A model generated the notes under the pieces. That model did no database searches and had not been told where the DNA came from. It saw nothing but the letters and a program-made list of their open reading frames with translations. A program made the translations under genes and the position numbers. This document shows positions 8,454-16,549 of a DNA stretch of 64,000 nucleotides, in pieces (positions within the stretch are counted from its first letter, which is position 1; every line of letters begins with the position of its first letter). Source of the DNA: Bradyrhizobium sp. CCBAU 53421 (GTDB lineage Bacteria; Pseudomonadota; Alphaproteobacteria; Rhizobiales; Xanthobacteraceae); NCBI RefSeq assembly GCF_015291625.1, contig NZ_CP030047.1:7130001-7194000 (forward strand). Reading direction: 5' to 3'.

Positions 8454-9218
8454 ATGACCGACCCGAACATCCCCGTCACCGAAGACGAGCTGCACGCTTA
8501 CGTCGACAACGAATTGCCGGCCGAACGCCGCGGCGATGTCGAGGCGTGGCTCGCCACGCATCCCGACGACGCGGCACGGGTGCAGTCATGGCGCGCGATG
8601 GCCGAGACATTGCATGCGCGCTACGACACGGTGCTGGACGAGGCGGTGCCGAAGCGGCTCGAGCTCGAGCGGCTGGTGCGCCAGCCGCGGCGCTGGGTCT
8701 ATGGCGCGGTGGCGGCGACGCTGATGGCCTTCATCGCCGGCGGCGGCGTCGGCTGGATCGCGCGCGGCGCCTCCGCGACGCCATCGACCTTCCAGAGCTT
8801 CACACTCGACGCGCTCGATGCGCACCGGCTCTACGTGGTCGAGGTCCGCCATCCCGTCGAGGTGCCCGGCAGCGAGCGCGACCATCTGCAGCAATGGCTG
8901 ACCAAGCGCTGCGGCTGGGATGTCCGCGCGCCGGAGCTGTCCGGGCTGAAGCTGGTCGGCGGCCGCCTGCTGCCCGGCCCGAGCGGACCAGCGTCGTTCC
9001 TGATGTATGAGAGCACGTCCGGCGAGCGCTTCACGGTCTACACCGCCAAGGCCAAGACCGAGGCGACCCAGATGCGTTATGCCGCGCAGGGCAGCGACGG
9101 CGCGCTGTTCTGGGCCGATCGCGGCGTCGCCTATGTCGTCAGCGGCGGTACCGACCGCAGCCGGCTGACCCAGGTCGCGCAGTCCGTCTACGATCAGATG
9201 GAGAAGAACGGAGGCTGA
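8454..9218 (+). CDS. Transmembrane anti-sigma factor
   Basis: A 254-residue protein in the layout of membrane anti-sigma factors. It has a short cytoplasmic domain of about 80 residues beginning VTEDELHAYVDNELP, one membrane helix at about 81-105 (WVYGAVAATLMAFIAGGGVG), and a periplasmic domain. The cytoplasmic domain lacks the HxxxCxxC zinc motif, so it is not of the zinc-dependent class. It starts 67 bp after the ECF sigma gene and is probably its partner, sequestering the factor until an envelope signal arrives. The start is the ATG at 8454; a TTG 18 bp upstream is in frame but less likely. Confidence 0.82.
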   Translation: MTDPNIPVTEDELHAYVDNELPAERRGDVEAWLATHPDDAARVQSWRAMAETLHARYDTVLDEAVPKRLELERLVRQPRRWVYGAVAATLMAFIAGGGVGWIARGASATPSTFQSFTLDALDAHRLYVVEVRHPVEVPGSERDHLQQWLTKRCGWDVRAPELSGLKLVGGRLLPGPSGPASFLMYESTSGERFTVYTAKAKTEATQMRYAAQGSDGALFWADRGVAYVVSGGTDRSRLTQVAQSVYDQMEKNGG

Positions 9219-9242
9219 TCTCCCGTAATTTTACGGGAGATC
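9217..9242. terminator. Palindrome at the anti-sigma stop codon, possible terminator
   Basis: Perfect 12-bp arms gatctcccgtaa and ttacgggagatc surround a 2-base loop and overlap the TGA stop. No T-tract follows, so it may act as an RNA-stabilising hairpin or a protein site rather than a classical terminator. Confidence 0.5.
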
Positions 9243-9606
9243 ATGTCGCGAAAATTGTGCCGTTTCGAGTAAGTGAATCCAGCCTCAGCCGGCGTCCCAA
9301 TTCCGACATTGAAAACTTCGATTCGCGTCATCGACGCGTCTCATTATCGCACCGGATGTTCACGCGAAGATGATCTGCGCCCGATCCGCCGATCGGCGCA
9401 CGCGGCCTCGATTGGGGTTTTGTGTACCGCGCTGGTCCCCCTCTCGAGGCCGCACTCCTTTTCCGCCATCCGGTCTGCACACCGCAGACCAGAAGTTCGG
9501 ACGGCCGATCATCCTTTGACGCGCTCACGGCGCGGCGTCTACCCCGATAGAGTCCGGGGTAGTTGCAGTTTCGCGTCTTCGCGTCTCTGGGGCGCGCCCT
9601 CGGCGG
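9243..9606. other. Non-coding gap between convergent genes with two small hairpins
   Basis: No convincing gene is seen. Hairpins occur at 9472-9490 (ggtctgc/gcagacc) and 9539-9562 (ctaccccg/cggggtag). The second could serve the convergent 3' ends, but no T-tract follows. A 142-codon frame across the region has no protein character. Confidence 0.5.
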
Positions 9607-10566
9607 TCAGCCGAGATCGCTGCGCGGATTGTAGGGGTTACGCTCCCGCCACGTCTGCATCAATGCCTCAAGCTCGGCATCGTTCCCGTCGGGAAGGATG
9701 ATACGGGTCGTGACGTAGAGGTCGCCGACAGCCCCCGCCTTCGGCAGCCCCTTGCCCTTGAGGCGGAAGGTACGGCCGCTCGAGGTGTTCTTCGGGATCG
9801 ACAGCTCGACCGCGCTGCCGAGCGTCGGCACGCGGACCTTGCCGCCCAGCACCGCCTCGTAAAGGGTCACAGGCAGATCGATCCTGAGATCATTGCCGTC
9901 GACCTTGAAGAACGGATGCGGCGCGATCGAGATCGTGATCAGGAGGTCGCCGGGCGGGTGGCCTTGCGCGGTGTCGCCCTGGCCCTTCAGCCGGATCTGC
10001 TGGCCGGCGGTTACGCCGGGCGGAATCTTGACGTTGAGCTCGCGGCCGGTCGGCAGGCGGACGCGCTTGTCGCCGCCCCTCACCGATTCCTCCAGCGACA
10101 CCGTCATCGCGACCGAAAGATCGAGGTCGACGCCGACCCCGCCGCCATCGAATTCAAACGGGCTGGCCCGCCCCGCGCGCGCGCCCCCGCCGCCACGCGC
10201 GGCGTTGCCGAACATGCTGTTGAGGATGTCCTCGAAGCTGCCGCCGCCCATGCCGCCGCCGGGGCCGCCGCGGAAACTGTACTCGAAGCCGCCGGGACCG
10301 GCACGGCCGCCAGCGCCGCCGCCAGCGAAGCCCTGGAAGCGCGGCTTGCCCTCGGCATCGATCTCGCCGCGGTCGAACTGCTTGCGCTTGTCCTCGTCGC
10401 CTACGATCTCGTTGGCCGTGTTGATCTCGGCAAAGCGAGCAGCCGCCTTGGGGTCGTTCTTGTTGTTATCCGGGTGATGCTTCTTGGCGAGCTTGCGATA
10501 GGCGCTCTTGATCGTCGCAGCGCTGGCGCTCCGCTGCACCCCCAAGACCTCATAGGGGTCGCGCAT
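9607..10566 (-). CDS. DnaJ/CbpA-type J-domain co-chaperone
   Basis: A 319-residue Hsp40 protein. The J-domain occupies residues 3-66, with the essential HPD tripeptide at 31-33 in KKHHPDNN. A Gly/Phe-rich linker (about 75-125, including GGGAGGRAGPGG) leads into the two beta-rich substrate-binding domains, with VSLEESVRGG, KIPPGVTAGQQIRLKGQG and VTLYEAVLGGKV. There is no CxxCxGxG zinc finger, so it is a class II (CbpA-like) protein and not canonical DnaJ. It would stimulate DnaK ATPase in the cytoplasm. The start is supported by aaggag about ten bases upstream. No dnaK is adjacent. Confidence 0.92.
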   Translation of the reverse strand: MRDPYEVLGVQRSASAATIKSAYRKLAKKHHPDNNKNDPKAAARFAEINTANEIVGDEDKRKQFDRGEIDAEGKPRFQGFAGGGAGGRAGPGGFEYSFRGGPGGGMGGGSFEDILNSMFGNAARGGGGARAGRASPFEFDGGGVGVDLDLSVAMTVSLEESVRGGDKRVRLPTGRELNVKIPPGVTAGQQIRLKGQGDTAQGHPPGDLLITISIAPHPFFKVDGNDLRIDLPVTLYEAVLGGKVRVPTLGSAVELSIPKNTSSGRTFRLKGKGLPKAGAVGDLYVTTRIILPDGNDAELEALMQTWRERNPYNPRSDLG

Positions 10567-10690
10567 CCGTCACGTCTCCTTCACGGAAAAATCGGTTTGG
10601 CCGGGAACCCATCCGGGCCCACTTTGCCTTGATGTGGGGGCTCAGTGGCATTTTTGCAACTAGATCGGCGGGCACCACCTGCCGGAACTT

Positions 10691-11101
10691 TCAGGATTTG
10701 CTCCAAGGCTTCAGGCTCTGGATTTGCCACCGCCCCTGTCCGGCCTTGCAGGCGGCGCCCTGGAGCCAAGTCTCGGTGGCTCCATTAACATAGCTGGCGA
10801 GGAAATCCCGGCACGTCTTGCCGTCCTCGCCCGAATAGGCCTGGGCCAGCGGCGTCACCGAGCCGCGCGCGCCGGTCTGGGGATTTTCCCAGGGCTGGCT
10901 GGAATCCTTGTCGCCCTTGGTCAGCACGTCGGAGGCGGCGTTGCGGGCAAAGGCGAGATCACTGTCGGTCGGCATCGCCGCGCTGACCGGGGTCGGGCTG
11001 ATCGAGCCCGTCACATCCTTGTCGTCCATCCTGGCGAAGCCATCGGTGCGCGACAGGCTGCAGCCGCTTGCGCCGACGCCGATCAGGATCAAGGTCACCA
11101 C
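10691..11101 (-). CDS. RT0821/Lpp0805-type surface lipoprotein
   Basis: A small secreted protein with a lipoprotein signal: a hydrophobic stretch VVTLILIGVGASGCS in which the cysteine after GAS would be lipidated. The mature part has the motif of a family annotated as RT0821/Lpp0805 surface proteins, including GSVTPLAQAYSGEDGKTCRD and a C-terminal tryptophan-rich tail. Its function is unknown. The start is uncertain: no ATG fits, and tandem GTG codons at 11101 and 11098 give a compact signal peptide. The open frame continues to 11233 but would then overlap the divergent pdxH start. Family assignment is from memory of the motif. Confidence 0.65.
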   Translation of the reverse strand: MVTLILIGVGASGCSLSRTDGFARMDDKDVTGSISPTPVSAAMPTDSDLAFARNAASDVLTKGDKDSSQPWENPQTGARGSVTPLAQAYSGEDGKTCRDFLASYVNGATETWLQGAACKAGQGRWQIQSLKPWSKS

Positions 11102-11144
11102 CGCGCCCGCGGGGTGGATCGCCGATAGGCCAACGCGCCCCCAT

Positions 11145-11158
11145 GCCCTATATAGGGC
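11145..11158. promoter_or_regulatory. 14-bp perfect palindrome between divergent genes
   Basis: gccctatatagggc is its own reverse complement and lies in the 105-bp gap between the surface lipoprotein gene and pdxH. Its tatata core could be a -10 element read in either direction or a regulator site. Function unproven. Confidence 0.4.
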
Positions 11159-11206
11159 TAGAAGCGCGCTCTCGGACGCGGGCGAATGCAAATCGGGACT
11201 CCTGAC

Positions 11207-11848
11207 ATGACCGACACGACCTCCATCAAACACCCGACACCGTTAACATCGGGTGATTTCACCGCGGCGGAGGAGCCGTTCGCCCTGTTCGGCGAATGGT
11301 TTGCGGAAGCGGTCAAGTCCGAGCCGAACGATCCTAACGCGATGGCGCTCGCAACCGTCGATGCCGACGGGCTGCCCGACGTGCGGATGGTGCTGATGAA
11401 GGGCTTCGATGCCGACGGCTTCGTGTTCTACAGCCACATTGCCAGCGCCAAGGGCCGCGAATTGGCCGCAAACCCTAAGGCCGCTTTACTGTTTCACTGG
11501 AAATCGCTGCGCCGCCAGGTGCGCATCCGCGGGCCGGTGACGCCGGTGACCGATGCCGAGGCCGACGCCTATTTCGCCACGCGGCCGAAGCAGGCGCAGA
11601 TCGGCGCCTGGGCCAGCAAGCAATCGCAGCCGCTGGAGAGCCGCTTCGCCTTCGAGCAGGCGATCGCCAAGGCCGGCGCGAGATACGTCATCGGCGAGGT
11701 GCCGCGCCCGCCGGGCTGGAGCGGCTGGCGGATCACGCCCCAGCGCTTCGAGTTCTGGCACGACCGCCCGTACCGCCTGCACGACCGCATCGAATTCCGC
11801 CGCGACGGCGCCGGCAGCGCCTGGTCGAAGGTGCGGCTCTATCCCTGA
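11207..11848 (+). CDS. pdxH: Pyridoxamine 5'-phosphate oxidase
   Basis: A 213-residue FMN enzyme that oxidises pyridoxamine or pyridoxine 5'-phosphate to pyridoxal 5'-phosphate, completing vitamin B6 synthesis and salvage. The FMN-binding region is seen in [20 protein letters not shown] and [15 protein letters not shown]. The C-terminal signature [19 protein letters not shown] carries the conserved dimer and substrate contacts. The ATG at 11207 gives the usual length; an in-frame ATG at 11186 is possible. It is divergent from the surface lipoprotein gene. Confidence 0.95.
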   Translation: MTDTTSIKHPTPLTSGDFTAAEEPFALFGEWFAEAVKSEPNDPNAMALATVDADGLPDVRMVLMKGFDADGFVFYSHIASAKGRELAANPKAALLFHWKSLRRQVRIRGPVTPVTDAEADAYFATRPKQAQIGAWASKQSQPLESRFAFEQAIAKAGARYVIGEVPRPPGWSGWRITPQRFEFWHDRPYRLHDRIEFRRDGAGSAWSKVRLYP

Positions 11849-11995
11849 AAAACCGCGATCGTCATGGCCGGGCCAAACTGCGAAGCGCGTCTTCGTGTAA
11901 GATGACCTCGGCCATCGACGTCCTGATCCCCAATCGTTCGAAGACGTCGATATCAGGCACGGCGCCGTGCGTGGCGAAAACGAAAGAAACCGTCG

Positions 11996-12748
11996 ATGAC
12001 CCGCCCATCCAATGCACCGCGGCGCACGCTGCTCCTGACCGGCGCGAGCCGCGGCATCGGCCATGCCACCGCGATCCGGTTTTCATCCGCCGGCTGGCGC
12101 GTCATCACCCTGTCGCGGCATGCCTTCCCGGAGGTTTGCCCCTGGGGCGCCGGGCCGGAGGATCACATCGAGGTCGATCTCGGCAGCCATGATGACACCG
12201 TGCGCGCGATCTCCGAGATCCGGCAGCGGCTCGACAACGACGAACTGCACGCGCTGGTCAACAATGCCGCGATCTCGCCGAAGGCGCCCGGCGGCGGCCG
12301 GCTCGGCACCATGGACACCGACATCGAGACCTGGACCCACGTCTTCCACGTCAACTTCTTCGCGCCGATCATGATCGCGCGCGGACTGATCGAGGAATTG
12401 AAGCATGCCAAGGGCGCGGTGGTGAACGTCACCTCGATCGCCGGCTCGCGCGTGCATCCGTTTGCCGGCGCGGCCTACGCGACGTCGAAGGCGGCGCTTG
12501 CCGCGCTGACGCGCGAGATGGCGTCGGACTTCGGCCGCGTCGGCGTTCGCGTCAACGCGATCGCGCCGGGTGAGATCGACACCTCGATCCTGTCGCCGGG
12601 CACCGAGAAGATCGTCGATCAGCAGATCCCGATGCATCGCCTCGGCACCCCGGACGAGGTCGCCAAGATCATTTACGTTCTCTGTACAGAGACCAGCTCT
12701 TACGTGAACGGTGCGGAAATCCACATTAACGGTGGTCAGCACGTCTGA
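11996..12748 (+). CDS. SDR-family NAD(P)-dependent oxidoreductase
   Basis: A 250-residue classical short-chain dehydrogenase. The cofactor loop TGASRGIGHATAI is at residues 12-24, the structural NNAA follows in ALVNNAAIS, and the catalytic serine and YxxxK are in VTSIAGS and YATSKAAL. The C-terminal segment ending NGAEIHINGGQHV is typical of FabG-like enzymes. The substrate cannot be predicted from sequence. The N-terminus MTRPSNAPRR before the first strand is ordinary. There is no operon partner; pdxH ends 147 bp upstream. Confidence 0.88.
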   Translation: MTRPSNAPRRTLLLTGASRGIGHATAIRFSSAGWRVITLSRHAFPEVCPWGAGPEDHIEVDLGSHDDTVRAISEIRQRLDNDELHALVNNAAISPKAPGGGRLGTMDTDIETWTHVFHVNFFAPIMIARGLIEELKHAKGAVVNVTSIAGSRVHPFAGAAYATSKAALAALTREMASDFGRVGVRVNAIAPGEIDTSILSPGTEKIVDQQIPMHRLGTPDEVAKIIYVLCTETSSYVNGAEIHINGGQHV

Positions 12749-12883
12749 GCTTGGGATGAGCCGCAATTTCGGGAAGGGAAGGTTTGAGGCGATCCCGGCC
12801 GCCGCCGCGGCCGTCATGCTGGGATTGCTTCTCTTGCAGGCGTAACGACGCAAACGAGGCTTCTGCCTCCGAGGCTTCGGCCT

Positions 12884-13105
12884 CTAGTCTGCGTAAAACC
12901 GACGCGTCTTCTTCTCGGGCTGCCGCAGCGCGATGTCGTTCAACGCGCTGGAGCATTCGTCTTCGTCCTCGCCATCCAACATCGCAGCGCCACAGTAACG
13001 GCAAAGTCTCGGCGAGATCGCCTGCACCTTGCCTGCTGCGCGGTCCTGTTGATAGCGCGCAAAGTCGATGACGTTACGCCGTGGCGTTATGATCTTCTCA
13101 ACCAT
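12884..13105 (-). CDS. Small conserved protein with a CxxC motif
   Basis: A 73-residue acidic and basic mixed protein. It begins MVEKIITPRRNVIDFARYQQ and has CRYCGAAM at about residues 35-42, followed by a further cysteine in DECSSAL. One CxxC pair plus a third cysteine suggests metal binding or a zinc-ribbon remnant; the fourth ligand is not clear. No function is assigned. It reads as a real gene because of its balanced composition, its plausible ATG start and its position in a gap with no competing frame. It lies upstream of nothing obvious and convergent with the SDR gene. Confidence 0.6.
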   Translation of the reverse strand: MVEKIITPRRNVIDFARYQQDRAAGKVQAISPRLCRYCGAAMLDGEDEDECSSALNDIALRQPEKKTRRFYAD

Positions 13106-13235
13106 TGCTGTCCTCCGGCTTCGAGGCGGGCGTTATCGCAGACAAGTTTCGCCCAAACGTTCAGCGCAACACTCAAATTTTAGCAGAGGAAATAAGGCAG
13201 AAAACGCGTCCCAAAACGCGACGTGTGGAACTCGC

Positions 13236-14216
13236 CTACAGCCACTTTTTCCACTTGAAGATCCAGTACGGCACGATCGCCGCGATCAACATCAGCACCA
13301 GTGCGTACGGATAGCCGTGCGCCCATTCGAGTTCCGGCATGATCTTGAAATTCATGCCGTAGATCGAGGCAATCAGCGTCGGCGGCATCAGCACGACAGC
13401 CATCACCGAGAACAGCTTGATGATGTTGTTCTGTTCCAGATTGACAACGCCGAGCATGGCATCGAGCACGAAGGTGATCTTGTTGGAGAGATAGGACGCG
13501 TGGTCGGTCAGTGAGGCGACGTCACGCTGCATGGTCTTGAGCTGCTCGCGCATGTCCTTGGACCATTTCACGCCTTCCACGATCGCCGAAAGGAACGTGA
13601 CGAGGCGGCCGATCGAGACCAGGCTTTCGCGGACCTTCGAGGTCAGGTCGCCCTTGCGCCCGATCGCGATCAGTATCTGGGAATATTGCTTGGCGTGGCC
13701 GTGGCGTTCGCTCTCCGGCTCGAAGATGTCGTGCGAGACCTGGTCGATGTCCGCGCCGCAGCGCTCGAGGAGGTCGGCGCAGCGGTCGATCACCGCATCC
13801 AGCAGTTCCATCAGCACCTGCTCGCCGGTGATGCTGGGGGCGCAGGCGCGGGCCAGCTTGTTCTCGACCAGCGCGAACGGCTTCGGCAGGTCGTAACGCA
13901 CCGTGACCAGGCGATGGCTGGTCAGGATGAAGGTGACCGCCGTGGTGCGCGGCATGTCGGTGTCGGACTGGCACATCAGCGTCGCGGTCATGTAGCGCGC
14001 GCTGTTCTCGATATAGAGCCGGCTGGAGATCTCGATCTCCTGCATGTCTTCCCGGGTCGGAACCGCGATCCCCGCGAGCTTCTCGACGGCCCGGTCCTCC
14101 TCCACGGTCGGGTTCACCAGGTCAACCCAGACCGCGCCCTCCGGCAGCGCGCCGAGGTCGGTGGCGGCGGCCTTCTTGAGGGAGAAATCGGAGGGAACGA
14201 ACACCGACAGCATCAC
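13236..14216 (-). CDS. corA: CorA-family magnesium/divalent cation transporter
   Basis: A 326-residue inner-membrane channel that lets Mg2+ (also Co2+ or Ni2+) enter the cell. The defining selectivity motif is YGMNF at about residues 284-288, at the end of the first of two C-terminal helices. The second helix is ALVLMLIAAIVPYWIFKW, and the protein ends in a basic tail. The long N-terminal cytoplasmic domain with charged helices is typical. ZntB is a possible alternative, but the GMN context and the tail fit CorA. Confidence 0.92.
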   Translation of the reverse strand: MMLSVFVPSDFSLKKAAATDLGALPEGAVWVDLVNPTVEEDRAVEKLAGIAVPTREDMQEIEISSRLYIENSARYMTATLMCQSDTDMPRTTAVTFILTSHRLVTVRYDLPKPFALVENKLARACAPSITGEQVLMELLDAVIDRCADLLERCGADIDQVSHDIFEPESERHGHAKQYSQILIAIGRKGDLTSKVRESLVSIGRLVTFLSAIVEGVKWSKDMREQLKTMQRDVASLTDHASYLSNKITFVLDAMLGVVNLEQNNIIKLFSVMAVVLMPPTLIASIYGMNFKIMPELEWAHGYPYALVLMLIAAIVPYWIFKWKKWL

Positions 14217-14575
14217 GGACTCCGAGACACAGGATTGGAAACAGGGCTGGCAAGACCCGTCGACTTAGCGCGATTCTGGCTGGCGCTTCATGACCGGGAC
14301 ATTAACCGGACATCCACCTTTGTGGCGGCCAGGTGGCGGTGAATGTGACGTTGAGACGGCTTCGATTGAACAACCGTTGCCTGTTTGCACAAAAACTGGC
14401 CCCACACCAGAAGACTTGCGGCAAAAAAGCCACAGACGACGTCCCGCGATGCGGGAAAGGCATCTAAAGTCTGGGAATAATGGCACGTTTCGGCAATAAT
14501 GCCCCATATGGAATCGTGGCGTTTGGGGCGTAATCTTGGCGCTTTGAGACGCGGATTTTCGATTGGAATGTAATC
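14217..14575. other. Non-coding gap upstream of divergent corA and L,D-transpeptidase genes
   Basis: This 359-bp region separates two divergent genes and should contain both promoters. I see no RNA gene, clear operator or strong repeat in it. A 69-codon frame at 14290-14499 has no recognisable protein character. Confidence 0.45.
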
Positions 14576-15253
14576 ATGTCGTCGCTCAAAGTTACCTTCG
14601 GGATCCTGGCCGCGGGCCTGATGTTGTCGGGCTGCATGCAGGCCACGACCTATGAGGCAACCAACACTGCCGCCTTCAAGCCGCGTGACAAGGAACTCCT
14701 GGCCAAGACCACCTACGTCAAGACGCCGGTCGCCGAACCGTTCCGTCGCGCCATCGTCGAGTATCACCGCAAGGAAGCCGCCGGCTCGATCGTGGTCGAT
14801 TCCGACAACCATTACCTCTACTACGTGCTGAACGACGGCAAGGCGATCCGCTACGGCATCACCGTCGGCGAAGAAGCCATGGCTTGGTCCGGCATTGCCA
14901 AGGTCGGCAGCATGACCGAATGGCCGGCCTGGCATCCCACCCCCGGCGAAATCTCGCGCCTCGGTGTTCCGACCTTCGTGGCACCCGGCCCGGACAATCC
15001 GATGGGCTCGCGCGCGATGTATCTCTACTCGGGCGGCAAGGACACGCTGTTCCGCATCCACGGCACCAACCAGCCGGAATACATCGGTTCCTCGATCTCC
15101 TCGGGCTGCATCCGCATGACCAACGAGGACGTCATCGACCTCTACAACCGCGTCAAGCTCGGCACCATCGTCGTGGTGCTGGAGCCGAAGCACGGCGACT
15201 CGCCCTACAAGCCGCAGATGGCGCTGCAGGGCGGCGGCAACGTCCCCTACTGA
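14576..15253 (+). CDS. L,D-transpeptidase (YkuD domain), lipoprotein
   Basis: A 225-residue enzyme that cross-links peptidoglycan peptides or attaches proteins to them in the periplasm. The N-terminal signal ends in a lipobox, LMLSGCMQ, so the mature protein should be lipid-anchored. The YkuD catalytic motif is complete: IHGTNQPEYIGSSISSGCIR carries the histidine at about 163 and the nucleophilic cysteine at about 179. The preceding region GSMTEWPAWHPTPGEISRLG is typical of the rhizobial paralogues. A strong terminator follows the stop codon. Confidence 0.92.
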   Translation: MSSLKVTFGILAAGLMLSGCMQATTYEATNTAAFKPRDKELLAKTTYVKTPVAEPFRRAIVEYHRKEAAGSIVVDSDNHYLYYVLNDGKAIRYGITVGEEAMAWSGIAKVGSMTEWPAWHPTPGEISRLGVPTFVAPGPDNPMGSRAMYLYSGGKDTLFRIHGTNQPEYIGSSISSGCIRMTNEDVIDLYNRVKLGTIVVVLEPKHGDSPYKPQMALQGGGNVPY

Positions 15254-15285
15254 TCACGTCACGACTGATCACATCGCAATCGCGA

Positions 15286-16473
15286 TCAAAGGCGCCGGCT
15301 TTGCCGGCGCTTTTTTGTTGGCTGCGGCTTGGTCTCGTGCGGCCTGGTCTCGGCAGCGCCTTCGGGCGCGGCCGCGTCGTCCGATTTGGCCGCATCCGGC
15401 TCATCGGCCTTGCCGTGCTCGGCTTTGGATGAGTCCGGCTTGGCTGCGTCCGATTTTGCGGCAACCTCGCGCGGCGGCGCGTCTTCGGGGCGCTCGGCCG
15501 GCAGCAGCGGCGCGACCTGCGGCAGCGGGTCGTACACGTTCCACTGGCAGATCCGGTAACTGTTCCGACGCTCCATCAGATCGAGATGGACATGGTCCTC
15601 GTGGTACCAGTCCGAGCCCGGACCGAGTACGGTGGAGAAGCGGGCGCAGACCGAATGCAGCACGGTTTCGCGCAGATCGCGCGGCACGCTGCGGTCGGTC
15701 AGCGAGATCGATTTGCCGCTGGCGAGACCGAAGGCGCGCACATCGAGCGCATTGGCGCGGCCGTGTTCGGAGAGCTGCGCGCCGGCGACGCGATTGCGGC
15801 CGCGGCACTCGAACGAGTCGAAATTGTCGAGATTGCTGATCCCGCCCCCGAGGCGCTCCGCCAGCGGCGCGATATCGGTGCGGATCCAGTCGGCGACCGC
15901 ACTCGCCATCTTGCAGCGGAGGATCGCCGCAGGCTTCACCGCGACCTTGCGCTTGTCCGGCAGCACGATGGCCTCGAGGCGCACCAGATCCTCGCCGCCG
16001 CAGCCGCCGGCGCCATGGATATCCGGAATGCTCGGCGCGATCGCGATCTCCTCGGTGAGCGCCTGCCGGCAGGCCGACGGCTGCGGTGGGGGCGGCTCCG
16101 CGGGCTTGGCTGCTTCAGTTGGCTTGGCCGTCTCGGTGGGCTTCCCAGCCGCGGCGGGCGCGGCCCGAGGCTGCGCCTCGGGCTCAGCGGCCGCAGGCAC
16201 CTCGGTTGCTGGCGGCGCCTCGGTTGCTGGCGGCGCCTGCGCAGGGCGCGGCTTCGGCAGCGGCACCGCCGAGCGGCGGACCGCCTTGTGCGCCCTATGC
16301 GGCCGGGTGCCGAACAAATCGTCCCAGGGAAAGGTGGGCGTCCGGGCGGCCAGCGTGGGGCCCGCTTGCATGCCAAGGCAAAGCAGCGAAGCGACGGTAA
16401 CCATTGCCGCGCGCCCGCGGCGAAACGCGCCATCAGGCCATTTTCGGCTTGCTTTCTCCGCGCTACAGTTCAT
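15286..16473 (-). CDS. Extensin-like C-terminal domain protein (predicted periplasmic peptidase fold)
   Basis: A 395-residue exported protein. After a signal sequence it has a Pro/Ala/Glu-rich linker (about 50-135), an extensin-like C domain (about 140-330), and a charged Ala/Asp/Lys tail. The domain shows SEHGRANALDVRAFG and HEDHVHLDL, which match the HxxxxxxD and HxH zinc ligands of LAS/M15-type peptidoglycan peptidases. An envelope hydrolase role is therefore inferred; the extensin name is historical. Two starts are possible; the ATG at 16473 is used although an internal ATG near residue 24 would give a shorter signal peptide. The final codons overlap the terminator of the convergent gene. 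Confidence 0.8.
   Translation of the reverse strand: MNCSAEKASRKWPDGAFRRGRAAMVTVASLLCLGMQAGPTLAARTPTFPWDDLFGTRPHRAHKAVRRSAVPLPKPRPAQAPPATEAPPATEVPAAAEPEAQPRAAPAAAGKPTETAKPTEAAKPAEPPPPQPSACRQALTEEIAIAPSIPDIHGAGGCGGEDLVRLEAIVLPDKRKVAVKPAAILRCKMASAVADWIRTDIAPLAERLGGGISNLDNFDSFECRGRNRVAGAQLSEHGRANALDVRAFGLASGKSISLTDRSVPRDLRETVLHSVCARFSTVLGPGSDWYHEDHVHLDLMERRNSYRICQWNVYDPLPQVAPLLPAERPEDAPPREVAAKSDAAKPDSSKAEHGKADEPDAAKSDDAAAPEGAAETRPHETKPQPTKKRRQSRRL
15292..15316 (+). terminator. Rho-independent terminator of the L,D-transpeptidase gene
   Basis: An 8-bp GC stem (gcgccggc/gccggcgc) with a ttt loop is followed by six T bases. It lies 39 bp after the L,D-transpeptidase stop and inside the last codons of the convergent extensin-like gene. 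Confidence 0.85.
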
Positions 16474-16549
16474 GTCAGTTCCATGATTTTACTGCCGGCC
16501 GTCCAAGATGCCGGCGGATCATGCGTGAGGATCGAGGAGGGATTTGCGT

